A DNA stretch of 64,000 nucleotides, from the NCBI RefSeq assembly GCF_000150275.1, contig NW_002060950.1, forward strand, positions 2,971,623 to 3,035,622, in the 5' to 3' direction. The translations under genes were made by a program, and so were the position numbers. Positions 22,601 to 35,700 of the stretch are shown here, in pieces. Below the pieces are notes generated by a model. It did no database searches and had not been told where the DNA came from. It was given only the letters and a program-made list of their open reading frames with translations. Origin of the DNA: Trichoplax adhaerens (taxonomy: Eukaryota > Placozoa > Uniplacotomia > Trichoplacea > Trichoplacidae). Every line of letters starts with the position of its first letter. The stretch's first letter is position 1.

Positions 22601-25600
22601 TATCATGATACTATTGACTATAAAACAAATTATCCTATTTTCAAGTATCGGAATGTTCATAATTTTAGATTTCCATGCATCATCTACGCGTATTTCGCGC
22701 TTGCGAAGCTATGGTTCAGCCCTAAATATATCTAATACTAAGATTGTTAAAGGAAAATCACTCTGTTACGAATTGTATATGAATCGTTAATACTGATATA
22801 TAATAATTTAAATAGTTTCAAGTTAATCTAAAGATAGACTGATTTGCAGCTAGATAGTCCTTGGTAGTTATAAGACGAACCGAATATATGCAACAAAGTG
22901 AACTTCCCCCCAAAATTATAGTTCTCATTTTATTTTAAGAAATATTTTATCACAAAGGCATAGTTCAATTCTTAATTTTCAATTAATCAAAAGGATTATG
23001 CAATCGAATGGAATTCGTTTAGTATAGAGCATAGAATTCGGAGCAGCTATGAGCCAAATAAAGCTACTAAACGTATTTTTACTTTCATTCTTTAGGCGTG
23101 TGGTCTATCCTAGACAATCAGACGCTGTTATTGCCTTATTATGCTTGGACAAATTTGAAATTTTAAGCAATCAGCCAATTCATCTAAAAATTCTTCATTC
23201 TGCCCAATTTGAATCATTGTATGATGAAGTTTTCCGACTTCGAAATATCTTGAAGAAGGAACGACGCAACAGCGATTTTATATCATTGCAGCAGGATGAT
23301 ATGTTAAGTCACGAGGAAACAGATCTTTCTAGCGATCAATTAAAGTTTGCTAATCAAAGAGGAAATGATCTACTGGAATCTGAAATGGCAGAAAATCGAA
23401 GTAGTCATAAATTTGATAGAATGGCAGAAAATATCAAAGAGACCAATATATTTAATGGAATGAAGTATGGGGATATCGTAGATGATGAAGGTGAAACTAA
23501 TGAACATACAATCAATTTGAAGAACAATATCTCTCGAATTAGAGTACAAATTTCGTACTGATTAGTTAAAATTGGCCTATAAAAAATTGTGTTTAAATCT
23601 AGTTCATGAATGCACTAATTCTATAATTGTGCCTATATATCGAATATAGATATGATTAAAAAAGAAAATATTCTACCCCAGGAGGTTTGCTTTCTTATTC
23701 AACAAGTTAATCTAGAGCAAAAACTCAGGGATAAAGGTTACAAAGTTTCATTTAAGTTTACAAACTGTGATCGGGGAAGTAAATTAACCGTGTATATGAT
23801 TAGAGGAACGCAATATTATATTCACTACACCTTGAGTAATTTCAGTAATGTTGTTGATGGAAGAGGTAGCTTATCAGATCAACTATGTGACTATTTTGCA
23901 CAGTATACTGAAATGAGAGAGTTTATGAATCAGAAATTGCGAGATGATGATATTTATGCTGGAGTATTCAAAAAGAGCGGTAGTACCTATGCGTCTATTG
24001 TTGCCTTAGATGTTGAGACCCATCAGAGAGCAAACGAGATTTTACAAGAAATCTTTTGTACTCGCTCTGTAACTTTTGCTAGCGAGAACTTGCTCTTATT
24101 AGATGATAAAGATGAGTATCTTTCTAAAATTCGAGATGGCCTTGCCTTTCGTGATAAGGTTCACTTTAAAGTAAAAGCAGACAATTGCAGAGAAAATAGA
24201 GTTATAACGGTAACAGGTCCTCGCAAGATCACCCACGATGCATTATCAATCCTTTCCATGCTAGTAAAAGACTACGGATTGGTAAATCTAAGTTTCAAAG
24301 TTACCCCTCCGTCGATATTGGAATATCTACAGATATATAGGAAAGAAAATATTCAGAAATTGGAAAATGAGTATAAATGTCATATTGAAATGGCAAAGGC
24401 ACTAGTGAATACTGTTAGTCGTAGTAAAATTACAAAGAATATCACCATTCAGTGTGCTGAGTGCTATAAAACTGTAATTCGTCAAAAATTAAATTCTATG
24501 ATCGGAGGATTTGTCACGGAGAGAGAAGATTGGATCAGTCAATACTCAAAAATTGGAAGATTTATAACTTCTAGTCAAAACATCATCGAGTTGGATGGGT
24601 TACGAACAGAAATGCCATGTGTTCTTATAATTACCAGAAATGGATCTTACAGGTGAGCGATATATGGTTAGAATAGGATCTAACTGGGAGATTCCTTTGA
24701 TGCTTACTATTTAATAGTAATTATGCTGAGCAAATGTCACTAAATGAAATGAAAGCATAAAAAATTATTTGACGCTTAGAAGCGGATAAAATCATAATTT
24801 AATGAGGATACATTTTGCATCAATCATGCCTTATTATTAACACCAATGGTACATGATATCTTAGGCATAACTACATAAATAAATTACTTGAGCGCTATTT
24901 TCTGTAATATTGATTACGATGCTGTTTCACAAATATCCATAATACAGTGTTTATTCAGTGAATGAAGGCAAACTGAAGCTTAATTATCAAAAGAAAGAGA
25001 AATCCGAAAATGTTCCTAATAAACCCATTCAGTTAGAGACCGAGAGCGTAAATCTGCCAGAAGCTACAAAATCGCCTACTATGCCTGCCATACAAAATAA
25101 CGACTATGAACTGAAAGTCAATAATGTTACTATTAGAATATTAAAAGGGGAACTTGAGAAAATAGGAAAAAGTGTACGTATGCATAGTATTAAAGAATAA
25201 GTGTTCTAGGTGCTATATAAATTAATCATGATTCACTTCTTGCTTTCCTGTGCTAGGTTGATGCAATTGTTAATTCAGTAGATCATGATAGCTTTGATCA
25301 TGGAAAAATTGCAAGCTCATTAAGTAATATTGGAGGAAATTCCTACCTAAAAGAATGCCGTAATCAATTAGGAGATCTCGGAATTGACAGTATCGGTTGC
25401 ACAAGTGGCCATTACTTTGGTTGTAAATCAGTATATCACATTCTGTTCTTAAGCTCTGACAGGTCATTATTAGTAAGTATAGCATTGAATTGATATCGAA
25501 TGTATTTCATAAAGTATTACATAGCTAAAATTAAATTAAATTTAATAATTGCTTACTTCAATGCTACAATTATAGCCATGTAATGACGTCTATATTTCGT

Positions 25601-28020
25601 AACTATTAACATTTTAGTGGCTTAGTAATCGTCTTAGAGATTGTCTAATGGAAATAAACAATGATTCTCTGGAATCTATAGCCATACCAGCCATTGGAAC
25701 AGGCCAAGCTGGCTTGAACGCTAACAAGGTTGCACAGGAAATGATGAGAGTATCTATTGAATTTGCCGTACATAATACAGGAAGTTTACGAAAAATCAAT
25801 TTTGTTATTTATCCAACCGATGTTGAAATTCATAAAGCTTTCAAAAATGCGCTAAAGTCTAGTGTGCCATTAGCGACTGAATTGCTATATCAAAATGAAC
25901 AAATCGAGGAGATAATAAAACCGATAGGAATCAAAAAAACAGATTTTGAGGATAAGAATCGACTGCTGTTCTCTGCTCAATGCCTTATTGATGAGAAACC
26001 TATCTGTATAAATGTTTATCATGGCAATTTAAATGGTTTGAAAGCGGATGCTATCATGGATATGACGGCTTTGTGCTCTAAGCACAGTAAGGTGGATTCT
26101 CTTTCTGATACCTTACGAATTACTGATACAGAACATACATCGGAAACTTTACAAATTCTACCTATTTCTGGATCGGATTGTAAAACCTATCAAGTTTGCC
26201 TTTACGGTTGTTTAGCTGGATTTAGTAGTATATTAACTCATATGAATGCTAATGGCGAAAAATCTGTCAATATTCCGCTCTTGAATATTGAAATGAATTC
26301 TGGTCATATTAAAAACCTTATAGATTTCATCGAAACATTCATAGCCGAACATCAAAGTTTAGATATGAGTATAAACTGCATTAATTTTGTCATCGGATAT
26401 GATGATCGAGCTGAAGAAATTGCAAGTTGGATGCAACGGAAACTAAAAAGCAAGGCTGTACAGTTTAACTGGCAAACCTCTTGTGATTCATCGATAAGAG
26501 CATTGGGTATAAATATATTTTATATTGCCCAAAGTAAAGAGGCAATTACGAGAGTCAAATCAAAAATTGAAGAGTCTAGTCATACTTGGACATGTCGTAA
26601 GCTGACTAGTAAAGAATTTTTTAGTCATATTGATGAAAATCGTTGGCAGCAACTTGTTTTACAATACTGGTCAGAGTACAACACTATTCTTGTAAATGAA
26701 AATCAAGGAAAAGTTGTAAGCATATATGGATTTGAGAAAGATATCGCTGATACCATTTCGGCTATTCACGAACAAAGCAAAATATACTTTCAAGAAAAAG
26801 CTCTAGAGGAAGTCAAAGTATTTACTGCAGATAGCGCTAGATGGAGTGTAAAAGTCGGTCGATTTAGACGTCTATTTGAGCCAAAATTGAGCTATGAGAT
26901 AGAAAAAAATTATAAGAATTACGTAAAAGATAATAGTAAAATCATTTTTCGAATCGACTCTGAGACCAAAACGATAAATTTGGATAGCATGAAGGTTACT
27001 CATATTAATGGAGTGGAATATCCGATTAAGAAATTATCTATTAAAGGTATTACAGAGCATAATTTAGAAATCGATATACTTGATATTAATTATTGCGCTT
27101 ACCGGTGTATATTGTTAGTAATTAAACGTATAGTCAATTGATACTCGATAGAACGTTAATTAGCAATGTATAGATAAAAGCGTCATTTAATAATTAATAG
27201 TTCAGCTATTGCAAATGAGTAATGTAGCCTTTGTAAACGAAATTTATTTCTAAACATGTAGAAAGCAAGTTAAGACATGATATCCCGATACCCAGAAACT
27301 GGGAATACCAAAATAAGCATGAAATCAAAGACGGATACTTTCAAATAGTGAATGTCACAAATCAACGAGAAATAGATGAAATATCTAAGCTTCTAGGACT
27401 TAGAGGGTTTACTGTTCGTAATTTGCGAAGAATCCAAAATTGGAATTTATACAGAAAATATCAAACAAGGAAAGCCGAGGTCACCGCGGCAGTTAAGAGA
27501 TACAAACCAGGTGCTGACGTTGAAAAACGTCTATTTCATGGTACTGCCGCAAGTAAAGTAGATGTAATATGTAAGAATGGCTTCGATAGGGACTATTCCG
27601 GGACTTCTTGTGGTATATTAATATTTTACTGTTAGCGTTATGCATGCATGCCATAACATCCTAGTATAGTATTGAAATCTTTAGAATTAGGGAGAAGTCA
27701 AATTAGTTATCATACATAACAACTATTTTATTGAAATTTTGATAGGTTCCAAGCATGGAACAGGAAGTTATTTTGGTGTGAAGGCCGAATATTCAAAGCT
27801 ATTTGGCAAAGTACTTTTGTTAGTACGAGTTCTAACTGGAATTTATGTCAAATCAAGCGTTACTGACAAGCCGAATTTGTCTATGATTCCTGGAAGCAAA
27901 GGAGAACGTGCTCATTCTGTAGTAGATCATGAAAGTAATCCCTCTTTGTATGTTATTTCTAATGATAACTCTGCATATCCGGAGTATATAATATATGTAC
28001 AATCAAATACCTACTTGTGA
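19632..28020 (+). CDS. Macro-PARP copy 3 (PARP14-like), 13 coding exons
   Basis: Exons: 19632-19645, 20125-20176, 21040-21131, 21511-21726, 21895-21988, 22127-22197, 23096-23490, 23650-24652, 24948-25173, 25257-25472, 25618-27046, 27262-27612, 27746-28020; about 1477 residues with all phases agreeing. Order: RRM-like 1 (IYACGIEQRV ... RMFWPAEM), RRM-like 2 (VIISNVPES ... AVIALLCLD), short linker, KH-like repeats, macrodomain 1 (KVDAIVNSVD-like start read as SVDAIVNSVD, loop IPAIGTGQAG), degenerate macrodomain 2 (CLYGCLAG), WWE, and catalytic domain. Catalytic positions: HGTAASK, GTGSYFG and NPSLYVISNDN, so the triad reads His-Tyr-Leu, the same set reported for human PARP14. The start exon (MVSFG, 14 bases) departs from the MASSR/MASAR/MSSSR of its relatives, so it is less certain than theirs. 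The linker intron 23491-23649 uses a weak donor (GTGAAA). It is a probable active mono-ADP-ribosyltransferase. Confidence 0.85.
22325..22655 (+). repeat. Four tandem intronic repeats of about 85 bases
   Basis: In the exon 6-7 intron of copy 3, four units each carry GACT(T/A)..AAA.CAAATTATC or close variants, a TTTCAA(G/A)TATC.GAATAGTA stretch and a purine-rich GAG(A/T)AGCGTG-like segment. The units have diverged from one another. Non-coding. Confidence 0.7.
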
Positions 28021-30308
28021 TGTATATCGATCACGAAATTCCAAATTTTAGAAGAATAAGAGCTTTATTGAATCTTACGAAAAGATTAACTATACGCAGC
28101 TCTACTCTAGCCGAATACTACTACTAAAGACTTCTAGAACGAACTAACAGAATAATTTAAAGTTGCATGCTTTTATACTTTTCGTAGCATTCGCAGCTAC
28201 AATCCGCATGGCAACCTTTTACCATATATTACACATAGTTAAATTATTCTTATAAACACTGTTCGGCTAAAGTACAATAAATTAACCAAATCCTAATATA
28301 TGATTTACAGTTCTATTTTTACCTATAACCTTATTAGTAACTCAACACCTTACTGTATATAGTCATCTGTACTCTAGCATAGAGTCTATACCACTACAGT
28401 CTATAGTTATGGCTACCAAATATCTCTTAAGGATAAATATCCACCGTACGTTATACTAAACATGGCTAACGGTCTACAATCACAATACTAGTTATATTGA
28501 GCAAACTACCGGTATTGTATAATAAGTATCACGACCTAGGCTTTATATCTCATTACTGTAATATAGTATCGATTAGAAAGGTACTTTCTTATGTTAACGT
28601 ATAAATAATATTTCCAGAAACGTAAAATGATATCCTAGATCGCGTATAATTTAACTACCTCTATGCATTTAAGTTACTTTATTCATATTCCAATAAGTTC
28701 CCAAATAAAGTTACTATACATATCATGTCTTAGATGCCAGTATTGTTCTTGAAATTTCTATGTTATGAATGTATCTATATGAATGTATCCAGGTACAACC
28801 AGTGCTTACATACAAGTTCCTTTTTTGTTTATATAGTAGTATAGAATCTTACTTGCTGGTCCTCGAGTACAAATGGGAAAGATATCTGTAATATGTAATT
28901 ATTTTACTTTACACAAGCATTTCTAAGTTTTCGTATTACAAAGTATTTTGTCATCAAATGTTGATATGAGATATTTCTTTTACTGCAATACTCCATTAAT
29001 AGCATAAAAACTATCTTGCAAATTACGATTACAGAAAAAAGCGAGTATTCAGATAATTTTCCGCCGTATATCTTCGCTGTATGACTAAGATCTGCAGACA
29101 ATACTAAACTGAAGTCATTTTTATATTGCAAGGCCTAAAATTACGTTAAATTTATGGATTTTGTTTTGCTTACTACTAGCCGTTGCCGTAATTATCTTCT
29201 TCTCCTTGTCAGTTTATTTGATCGAGGGAATTTAAAGAATAATCTCTGAACGCATTTGCATGATGCTGAAGCTATTACTTATTAAAAGAGATACAAGTTA
29301 TGAAGAATACTAGTGATTCTTTATTTCAATTGATTCGAATTAAAGTTATAATATCTCGTTTTTAAACATCTTTATAAAAGGGTTGGTTCATGTACCGTTA
29401 AGAATTACCCAGATTTAGTTCTGAAGAAAATGAGAGAGCTTTGCTTCAATTTATTCGAACTGAGCTATAAAATCTAGTGTTATAACATGTTTATAAAAGA
29501 TTGGTTAAGTGCGTTATCAAGAGTTATTCAGATTTGAAGTATTAGGAAATTAAAGAAAATGTTTTCTTATCAACATCATTACAATCTATGCCAGACACTT
29601 TTAAGAATCGAGATCCTCTGTTAGGTTAATTAAAATTGCACGATTACTTGCATGGATAGAAAGGAATTTAATAATGTGTATAAATGAATAATAAAGAACA
29701 AAAACAAGCATCTAAATTAGCGATACTTGTACAGCACTCGATTCACGGTATAACTAGCGTATCTTGTATAAAAGCTTATTACATATGGTTATTTATTCTT
29801 TTCTACAAGGAAATACTATGCCTAGAAAAGTTGTGTCCTACTTTGAGGATCACAAATAATTTTACGTATAGCGTTGAATGACTGGACATATGCATACAGT
29901 AAAGGACAAAAAGCAGAGTTCTTTATAGCTTTAAGTATGTAACTATTATTATTTTACTATAAAAAATACCTAGAAAGTCATAGTATCTTTTAGTTATACC
30001 CTGCCAAATCTTAATGCTGCCATCGTTTCTTCTTCACTATTTTACAAGGTATTATATAGATTACTATAGGAATAACTTAATAGCAATCCCCTAATCTAAA
30101 GAAAGGAAGTTTCATAGTCTATTAAGATTATAAATGAATTTAACTTAGTAACAAAACCCTATCCATATAGAAAGGGGATTTATAACAGGACAAAAAAGTA
30201 CTGTAATGTCGGCTATAATCGTATAGTTACCGTACAACTTCATGCTAAAATATCAACTGTCTATACTAATGTCAGAAAAGTAGTCATAATGGTCATATAA
30301 AATTTTTG
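28021..30308. other. Intergenic between copies 3 and 4, left part
   Basis: Holds copy b of the 6428-6985 family (28032-28490). At about 29290-29530 two direct repeats of about 125 bases share TTCAATT(G/T)ATTCGAA, AAACATCTTTATAAAAG / AACATGTTTATAAAAG and a GGTT(G/A).T..(T/A)G stretch. Short open frames at 28904-29131 (minus) and 29684-29881 have no family resemblance. No gene. Confidence 0.55.
28032..28490 (+). repeat. Dispersed family of about 450-560 bases, copy b
   Basis: Partner of 6428-6985, lying immediately downstream of the copy 3 stop codon. It shares CTCTAGCCGAATAC, GTAACTCAACACCTTACTGTATATAG-type sequence and ACTAAACATGGCTAA. Non-coding. Confidence 0.65.
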
Positions 30309-31009
30309 GATGGCAAATGGCGGAGGTTGTGTTGATTGGCGATTGTTAAGCAGTTAGATTGTTATTTTTATGACTAAATCTTGATGTTTAAAAGTTAATT
30401 TTTAGACTTTTGTGATGTATAAAGATTAGGAATTATGTTAAAAGTGCAACTTAATGTATTTTATAGTATGTTTGGTTTTATAGCGTTTTGTAAGGGAATC
30501 GTAGGGTAAATCGTGTCTAAACTTTGAGTAATTTTTGATTTCTTAAGTGGTGGAAAGTAGTTTTCTAAAATGGATCTTAAGAGTGATTGGTTAGAAAATA
30601 TTAAGTTTTAAATACCACTGAAAGCTCAGCAAAGCCTATAAATGATAGTGCAATCAGAAAATTTAGAGTAGAGAGTAAAAGAAAATTGTTTTGAAGAACT
30701 TGTTGAATTTTAAAGGCCTTAGGGGTCGAACTATTGTAAGTTAAAACGTTCTTTTTTTGTTATGTTGTTTGGTTGTTGACAGTTTTAGTTCTGCCGTTTT
30801 TTTTTATTTGTTTACTTATAATACTTGGAGTTAAGTATTTGGAAGGCTGCTTGATCAGACTCTCTCACGTTTTCTTAATAAATGTTGATCGGTTTTTCCC
30901 CAATTTTATTTGGTGTCAAAGTTTTGCTTAGTCGAACAGAGTGCAAAGAAAGTAGAATCATAGGTAGTTAAAAGTTTTGTAACCTGATTTCTATACAGTT
31001 CATTTTATG
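30309..31009 (+). mobile_element. LTR-like repeat of about 690 bases, copy b
   Basis: Partner of 17709-18400 with the same order of landmarks (CCTATAAATGATAGTGCAATC, GAAGAACTTGTTGAATTTTAAAGGCCTT-type leader, TTTTATTTGGTGTCAAAGTTTTG). No coding region of a retroelement follows. The two copies lie upstream of PARP copies 3 and 4 at different distances, so they are independent insertions or fragments carried by duplication. Confidence 0.55.
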
Positions 31010-32710
31010 ACGCTTATAAGAGTCAATCCTACAAGCAGTGCTGAAAATTGATAATTCTTTTAGCGTAGTTAGATTGAAAGAATAGAAAGCATATAAACAA
31101 GTGCATTAAGCACCGAGAATAATGAATATCTATGGAAAAGAATTGAATTCAATTCAGACAATTAAGAGGAGGATCTTGGTCAGCTTTTGTTTGAATAAGG
31201 AAGTGTTCCCTGCTTGATGGAGCTAACAGTATGTTTTGCATATTTATAGCATAAAAAGCATTTATTACTCTTAATTATATTGTATTGTGGAATAAATTAT
31301 TATCATTGATTAATGAGCGCCATGAATACTGTGTAATACTATTGTTAAGAAATACAGTAGCCTTTTAGAAATTAAAGAATAACAAGTATGCGGAAGTGTC
31401 GATAAGACGATTTATGTACATGGAGTGCTCCGATTGCCTTTAATGAGTAAAATGTCAAGCCTCCATTACGATAATCATCGACGCTATCTATTTAAATTCT
31501 ACCATCATGAATTCGCGTCTATAGCTATATTCTCTTATGTTCAGGCAGAGAGGCTGGCTAGCGCATAGTAAAGATAATGACGATAATCAACATTATCAAT
31601 CGGAATTTTACAATTATAATTTCTCATCTACGTCAATTAACTTTTATGTCTGAGCAATAGATTGATTAATTTGTAGAAAAATACACTTGTATATCGTGCA
31701 GTATGTTCTTGAACCATTGCAGCAACATACTAATGATGTTGTATAAGATTAAGAAAACGAATAGAAAGCAAATGATATATACAGACATAGGAGATACTTG
31801 ATTGTTAATACGTCGATCTTAGTAATCTAGAGCCGAATAGTAAAGAGGCATAATGAACATGTATAAAATAAATAAGAACGAGATTTTCGGACAGCTTATT
31901 ATACAGTGTTTTAGTCTAAACAAGGAACGTCTGAAAGCGGTGCATAGCCTCGTGATCGAATTATTATTATACTCTACTCATTTCGTCAATAGTCCACAGC
32001 GTAAACGTGATATCCTAAAAGTAAGACAGAAGGAATGCATATTGCTACTAATGTCTTAGCCGTAGAAAGGTTTCTAAACCTGTGATAACGTATTTTATTT
32101 TTATTCTTGGTAGAGGATTCATCCTACTTCAGCTTTTATGTTGTTACTGTAATGGACAGAAAGATAGACATGGAATCTAGCTATTCTGCTGTGATCTAAA
32201 GTAAAGGTCATTCATTATCTTGGTGATAGAATTCTTTTGAAAAAGAACTGTATTGTAATATACTAGTGTTAAATTTTACATATAATGCAATTCAATTATA
32301 CTATTGGAGATTGTCTACAAATAACGATTAGATTCTTAGTTGCTGACTAATATTAGTAAGATTAGAATATCGTTGCATAGTCTGATGAAGTTGTGTCTGT
32401 AAGGGCATCAATTCAATTTAGAATACCGCCATTCTTAATTTAATATTGCATAAACCCGAATTGTTATTGGTAAAGAACTAAAGGATAGTCCGGTTGGTGT
32501 ACGATGGGGAAACTCTGGATTGAAAGATCGATTGTGTTAAAATTTTTCTTCAATAGCAGTCTTTCAAGGCCATCCGTGCTCCAATTTGCTGAATAATTAC
32601 GTCCTCTTACTGCAAGATTGGTGTTCTTAAATTGATACCGGTCTAGCCTAGATTAGCTTAAAAATTTGCTGTTGTTACAATTTGAGAGAAAAGTTATTTC
32701 AGTCATAAAA
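31010..32710. other. Intergenic, upstream region of copy 4
   Basis: AT-rich, with no repeat family or gene that I recognise. The open frame at 31853-32059 is short and unsupported. The promoter of copy 4 presumably lies here, but I cannot place it. Confidence 0.5.
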
Positions 32711-35700
32711 ATGGGTAATGTACTTTGCTGCTTACCCTGTATTGGAAAGAAGACATTCTCAAGATTTCCTCTTTTGGCTGGGCGTAGAGACCCACAATAC
32801 TATGGAGGAAATAACTTTGACGGTTATCTACCGATAGCAACCAATGTGATTGAAGATATAGTCGATACGACAAGATCAAATGAAGTATGGAATAGTGACA
32901 AAAATAATGTACAACAGGAATCCATACCCTACCGATATGACCATGAATATCTGTCCTCTTCTGAAGTTCGAATTCAATCGCAAGAGCAAGGAACGCAGGT
33001 AAAAAACAGTTTAAAAATGGTCTATAATAGGAACTTTAAGCATAATAACGACTGCAAGTTCGTAGATCATGAAAGAGTAGGCTGTATTGCTGAAAAACGA
33101 AACCTTACGCCGAACGAATAATAATTTAGCTAAACCCTTCAAACTACCGACTATCCAATTTTTCTCAAATTACTTCAGCTAAATTGAGCGAAGACTGCTT
33201 TAAGGGGGGGGGGGAAGTGGAAGATATCCCGATGCCTTCATGGAATTCTTTATAGTAGGTCGCAATGATATCGTACAGGAGACGATGCAGTAAGTCCAGG
33301 TACAGTTGTAGGCTACAGTACAGCACACGAAGGCCGATTACAAGTGTATAGTACAGAATACAGGCTACATTACTAGAAAGTATAGTTTTAGATTTACGGT
33401 ACGCCGACTACCGGAGATATCCTTCTACGGGTATATAACATATATATATATATATAAATACTACTATACAAGATTTTCAACGGAATACAATTTTGATTTT
33501 TGAACGAAGGGGAGACATCGAAAATAATCAGATTGTACAATGATTCTGCAATTACAGTTTATAGTACTATAGCCTCCACTTCACCTTGTTAAAACAGTCT
33601 AGGCTAGATATTAAACAAAGTTTCAACATTTTCAGAACAATTATTATTATATATTATGGAATAATTTAAAACAAAGTTTCAACATTTTCGTGATAATTAT
33701 TATTATAATGATATAATATTATTATAAATTATCATTAAACATCCAAAAAAAAATCACTGCCGATATAATATTATTATAAATTATCTTTGAACATCCAAAA
33801 ACAATCATTGTCGGTAGTTTGAAGAGTTGAGCTACAGAATTAGTAGCTCAACGTAAAGTTTTGTATTTCACCAACATACCCTAAATTGAAGAAGATGACA
33901 TTTTAAAACAGCTGCAAAATACTTCAGCTTTTGTGCTTTTTGATCTATTTTAGAGAAATTATGTTCAAGCAGTGCCGGTAGCCATTGAACAACAAAATAG
34001 TCACAATGCTCAATCTACGTCCTCGTATTCTAAAGATGAAATTCAATCTGAAGGCCATAAAATTAATGGAAGACCAGATTCCAAATTGCAATCATCAATT
34101 CGGTCGGAAAAATTAGTAGATAGGGCTATTTCAGTATCTAAAAGTCTGGATGATGATAGCAATACGACAACTCAAGAATCGAATAATATCACTCAAGTTT
34201 CACAGCTTGGCTCCTCGTCAGAGATTGTCCAGACGATGGGAGAGAGTGAAAAAGATCTACTTAAAAGCTCAAATGAAGTTACTTATTTGCATCCTCCTGC
34301 TCCCAAAGCCTTTATTGAAGGAGAATTTACAGAAAAAGGCGACGATTGCGATACGAAGCCGTCAATATCACTCACTTTTACCTTAGACGACTTTGGCAAA
34401 GGTTTGAAATCAAAATCAAATGGGGTTCATGAAAATGTTATCCAAGATTTAGGATTATCAACGATTAGCTTGGATAATACCATCAAGGATCAGAAACCAA
34501 ATTCCGATAGACTTTCTAATTTAGATAGGCCTGTCTCTGAAACTGAAATTACATCGAATTTACCAGATCATGGTAGTAGAAGAGATATCATAAAATTGAG
34601 ATCATCATTTTTTGACGTTGAAGATACTGTCAGAGATCCAAAACTCATAACCAAAGAAGATATTAAAAGTACTAAACTCAAATTGGCAGCTACGTTGTCA
34701 AGAGAAAGCTTAAAGCGTGAAATAGAAAATAGAGACGACATAAAATTAGGATCGTCATCATCTACTGGTCTAGACGACACTATCAGAGATCCGAAATTGA
34801 TCGCCAATGAAGATTCTGAAGGCAACAAACTCAAATTGGTAGCTCCTTTATCAAAAAAAACCTTGAAGCATGAAGTAGTAAATCAGGATACAGCTGAAGA
34901 ACGGAATGACTTGACGTATATTTCCCAGCCGGCAAATAAAAAGCAGAAAGGAAAGACCGATGATAATAAACCATCATTTTCTGACAAAGAAAGTTTAACA
35001 TATTGTTCCAAGGAAAATATTCAGACAACGAACAGCAAACAAGAAATGGCACCAAAAAGAAAGCCTAATGACATTCATAAACTGCAACCAATATCTCCAG
35101 TCTCTAGCCAGGATATCATGGATTTGAAAGGTTTATACCCTCTGAAAAGCCATAATTTCCAAAATGTAGAGGCCGAAGTGAATGATTCTCTCTCACCAAT
35201 AGATTTCTCAGTGACCAAATTGAAAAGTAGACCTGTTAAAAGCGATGAGGATGTTAGAATGGAGTTATTATTCAAAGACTCATTGCATAAAACCACCAGA
35301 GCATTTGAAGAAGAATTATTACAGAAAATTTACAACGAAATGTCTGATGAAAGCCAAATATACAATGATCAAAATCTTCAAGATTGTGGTCAGATCATTG
35401 AAAATGACCATCTATCGACCCAGAAACAGCCCCAAAGTAAATGTAATACTGACAATACTCTTGAAGACCAAAAAACTATTCCAACTCCAGCTAGGATATT
35501 ACTCATTAAACAGCTTAATTCGGAAGAGAACGTAGCCAAGATTATCAATAATCCCCAAATGGATATTAGCGACTTTGAGCGTACACTCGTTTCATGCATA
35601 AGCTGGACACGAGGCCGTCAAAAAGTTACTGTAAATATTCAATACAACCAAGATGGCATCTCGCTCTCATTATCCAGTTTTCTTCGCCTATACCCACAGA

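Noticed and set aside
23049-23095. Translation start at the Met at 23049 for copy 3
   Set aside because: This Met lies in the intron just before a clear acceptor (TTTAG at 23095). Upstream RRM exons join in phase, as in copies 2, 5 and 6.
24959-25173. A frameshift at the start of the copy 3 linker exon (acceptor at 24958)
   Set aside because: Using the AG at 24946-24947 instead gives the correct phase and residues (SVYSVNEGKLKL) that match copy 5.
29684-29881. Small open frame between copies 3 and 4
   Set aside because: Hydrophobic chance composition, no homologous frame elsewhere in the window, no splice or promoter support.
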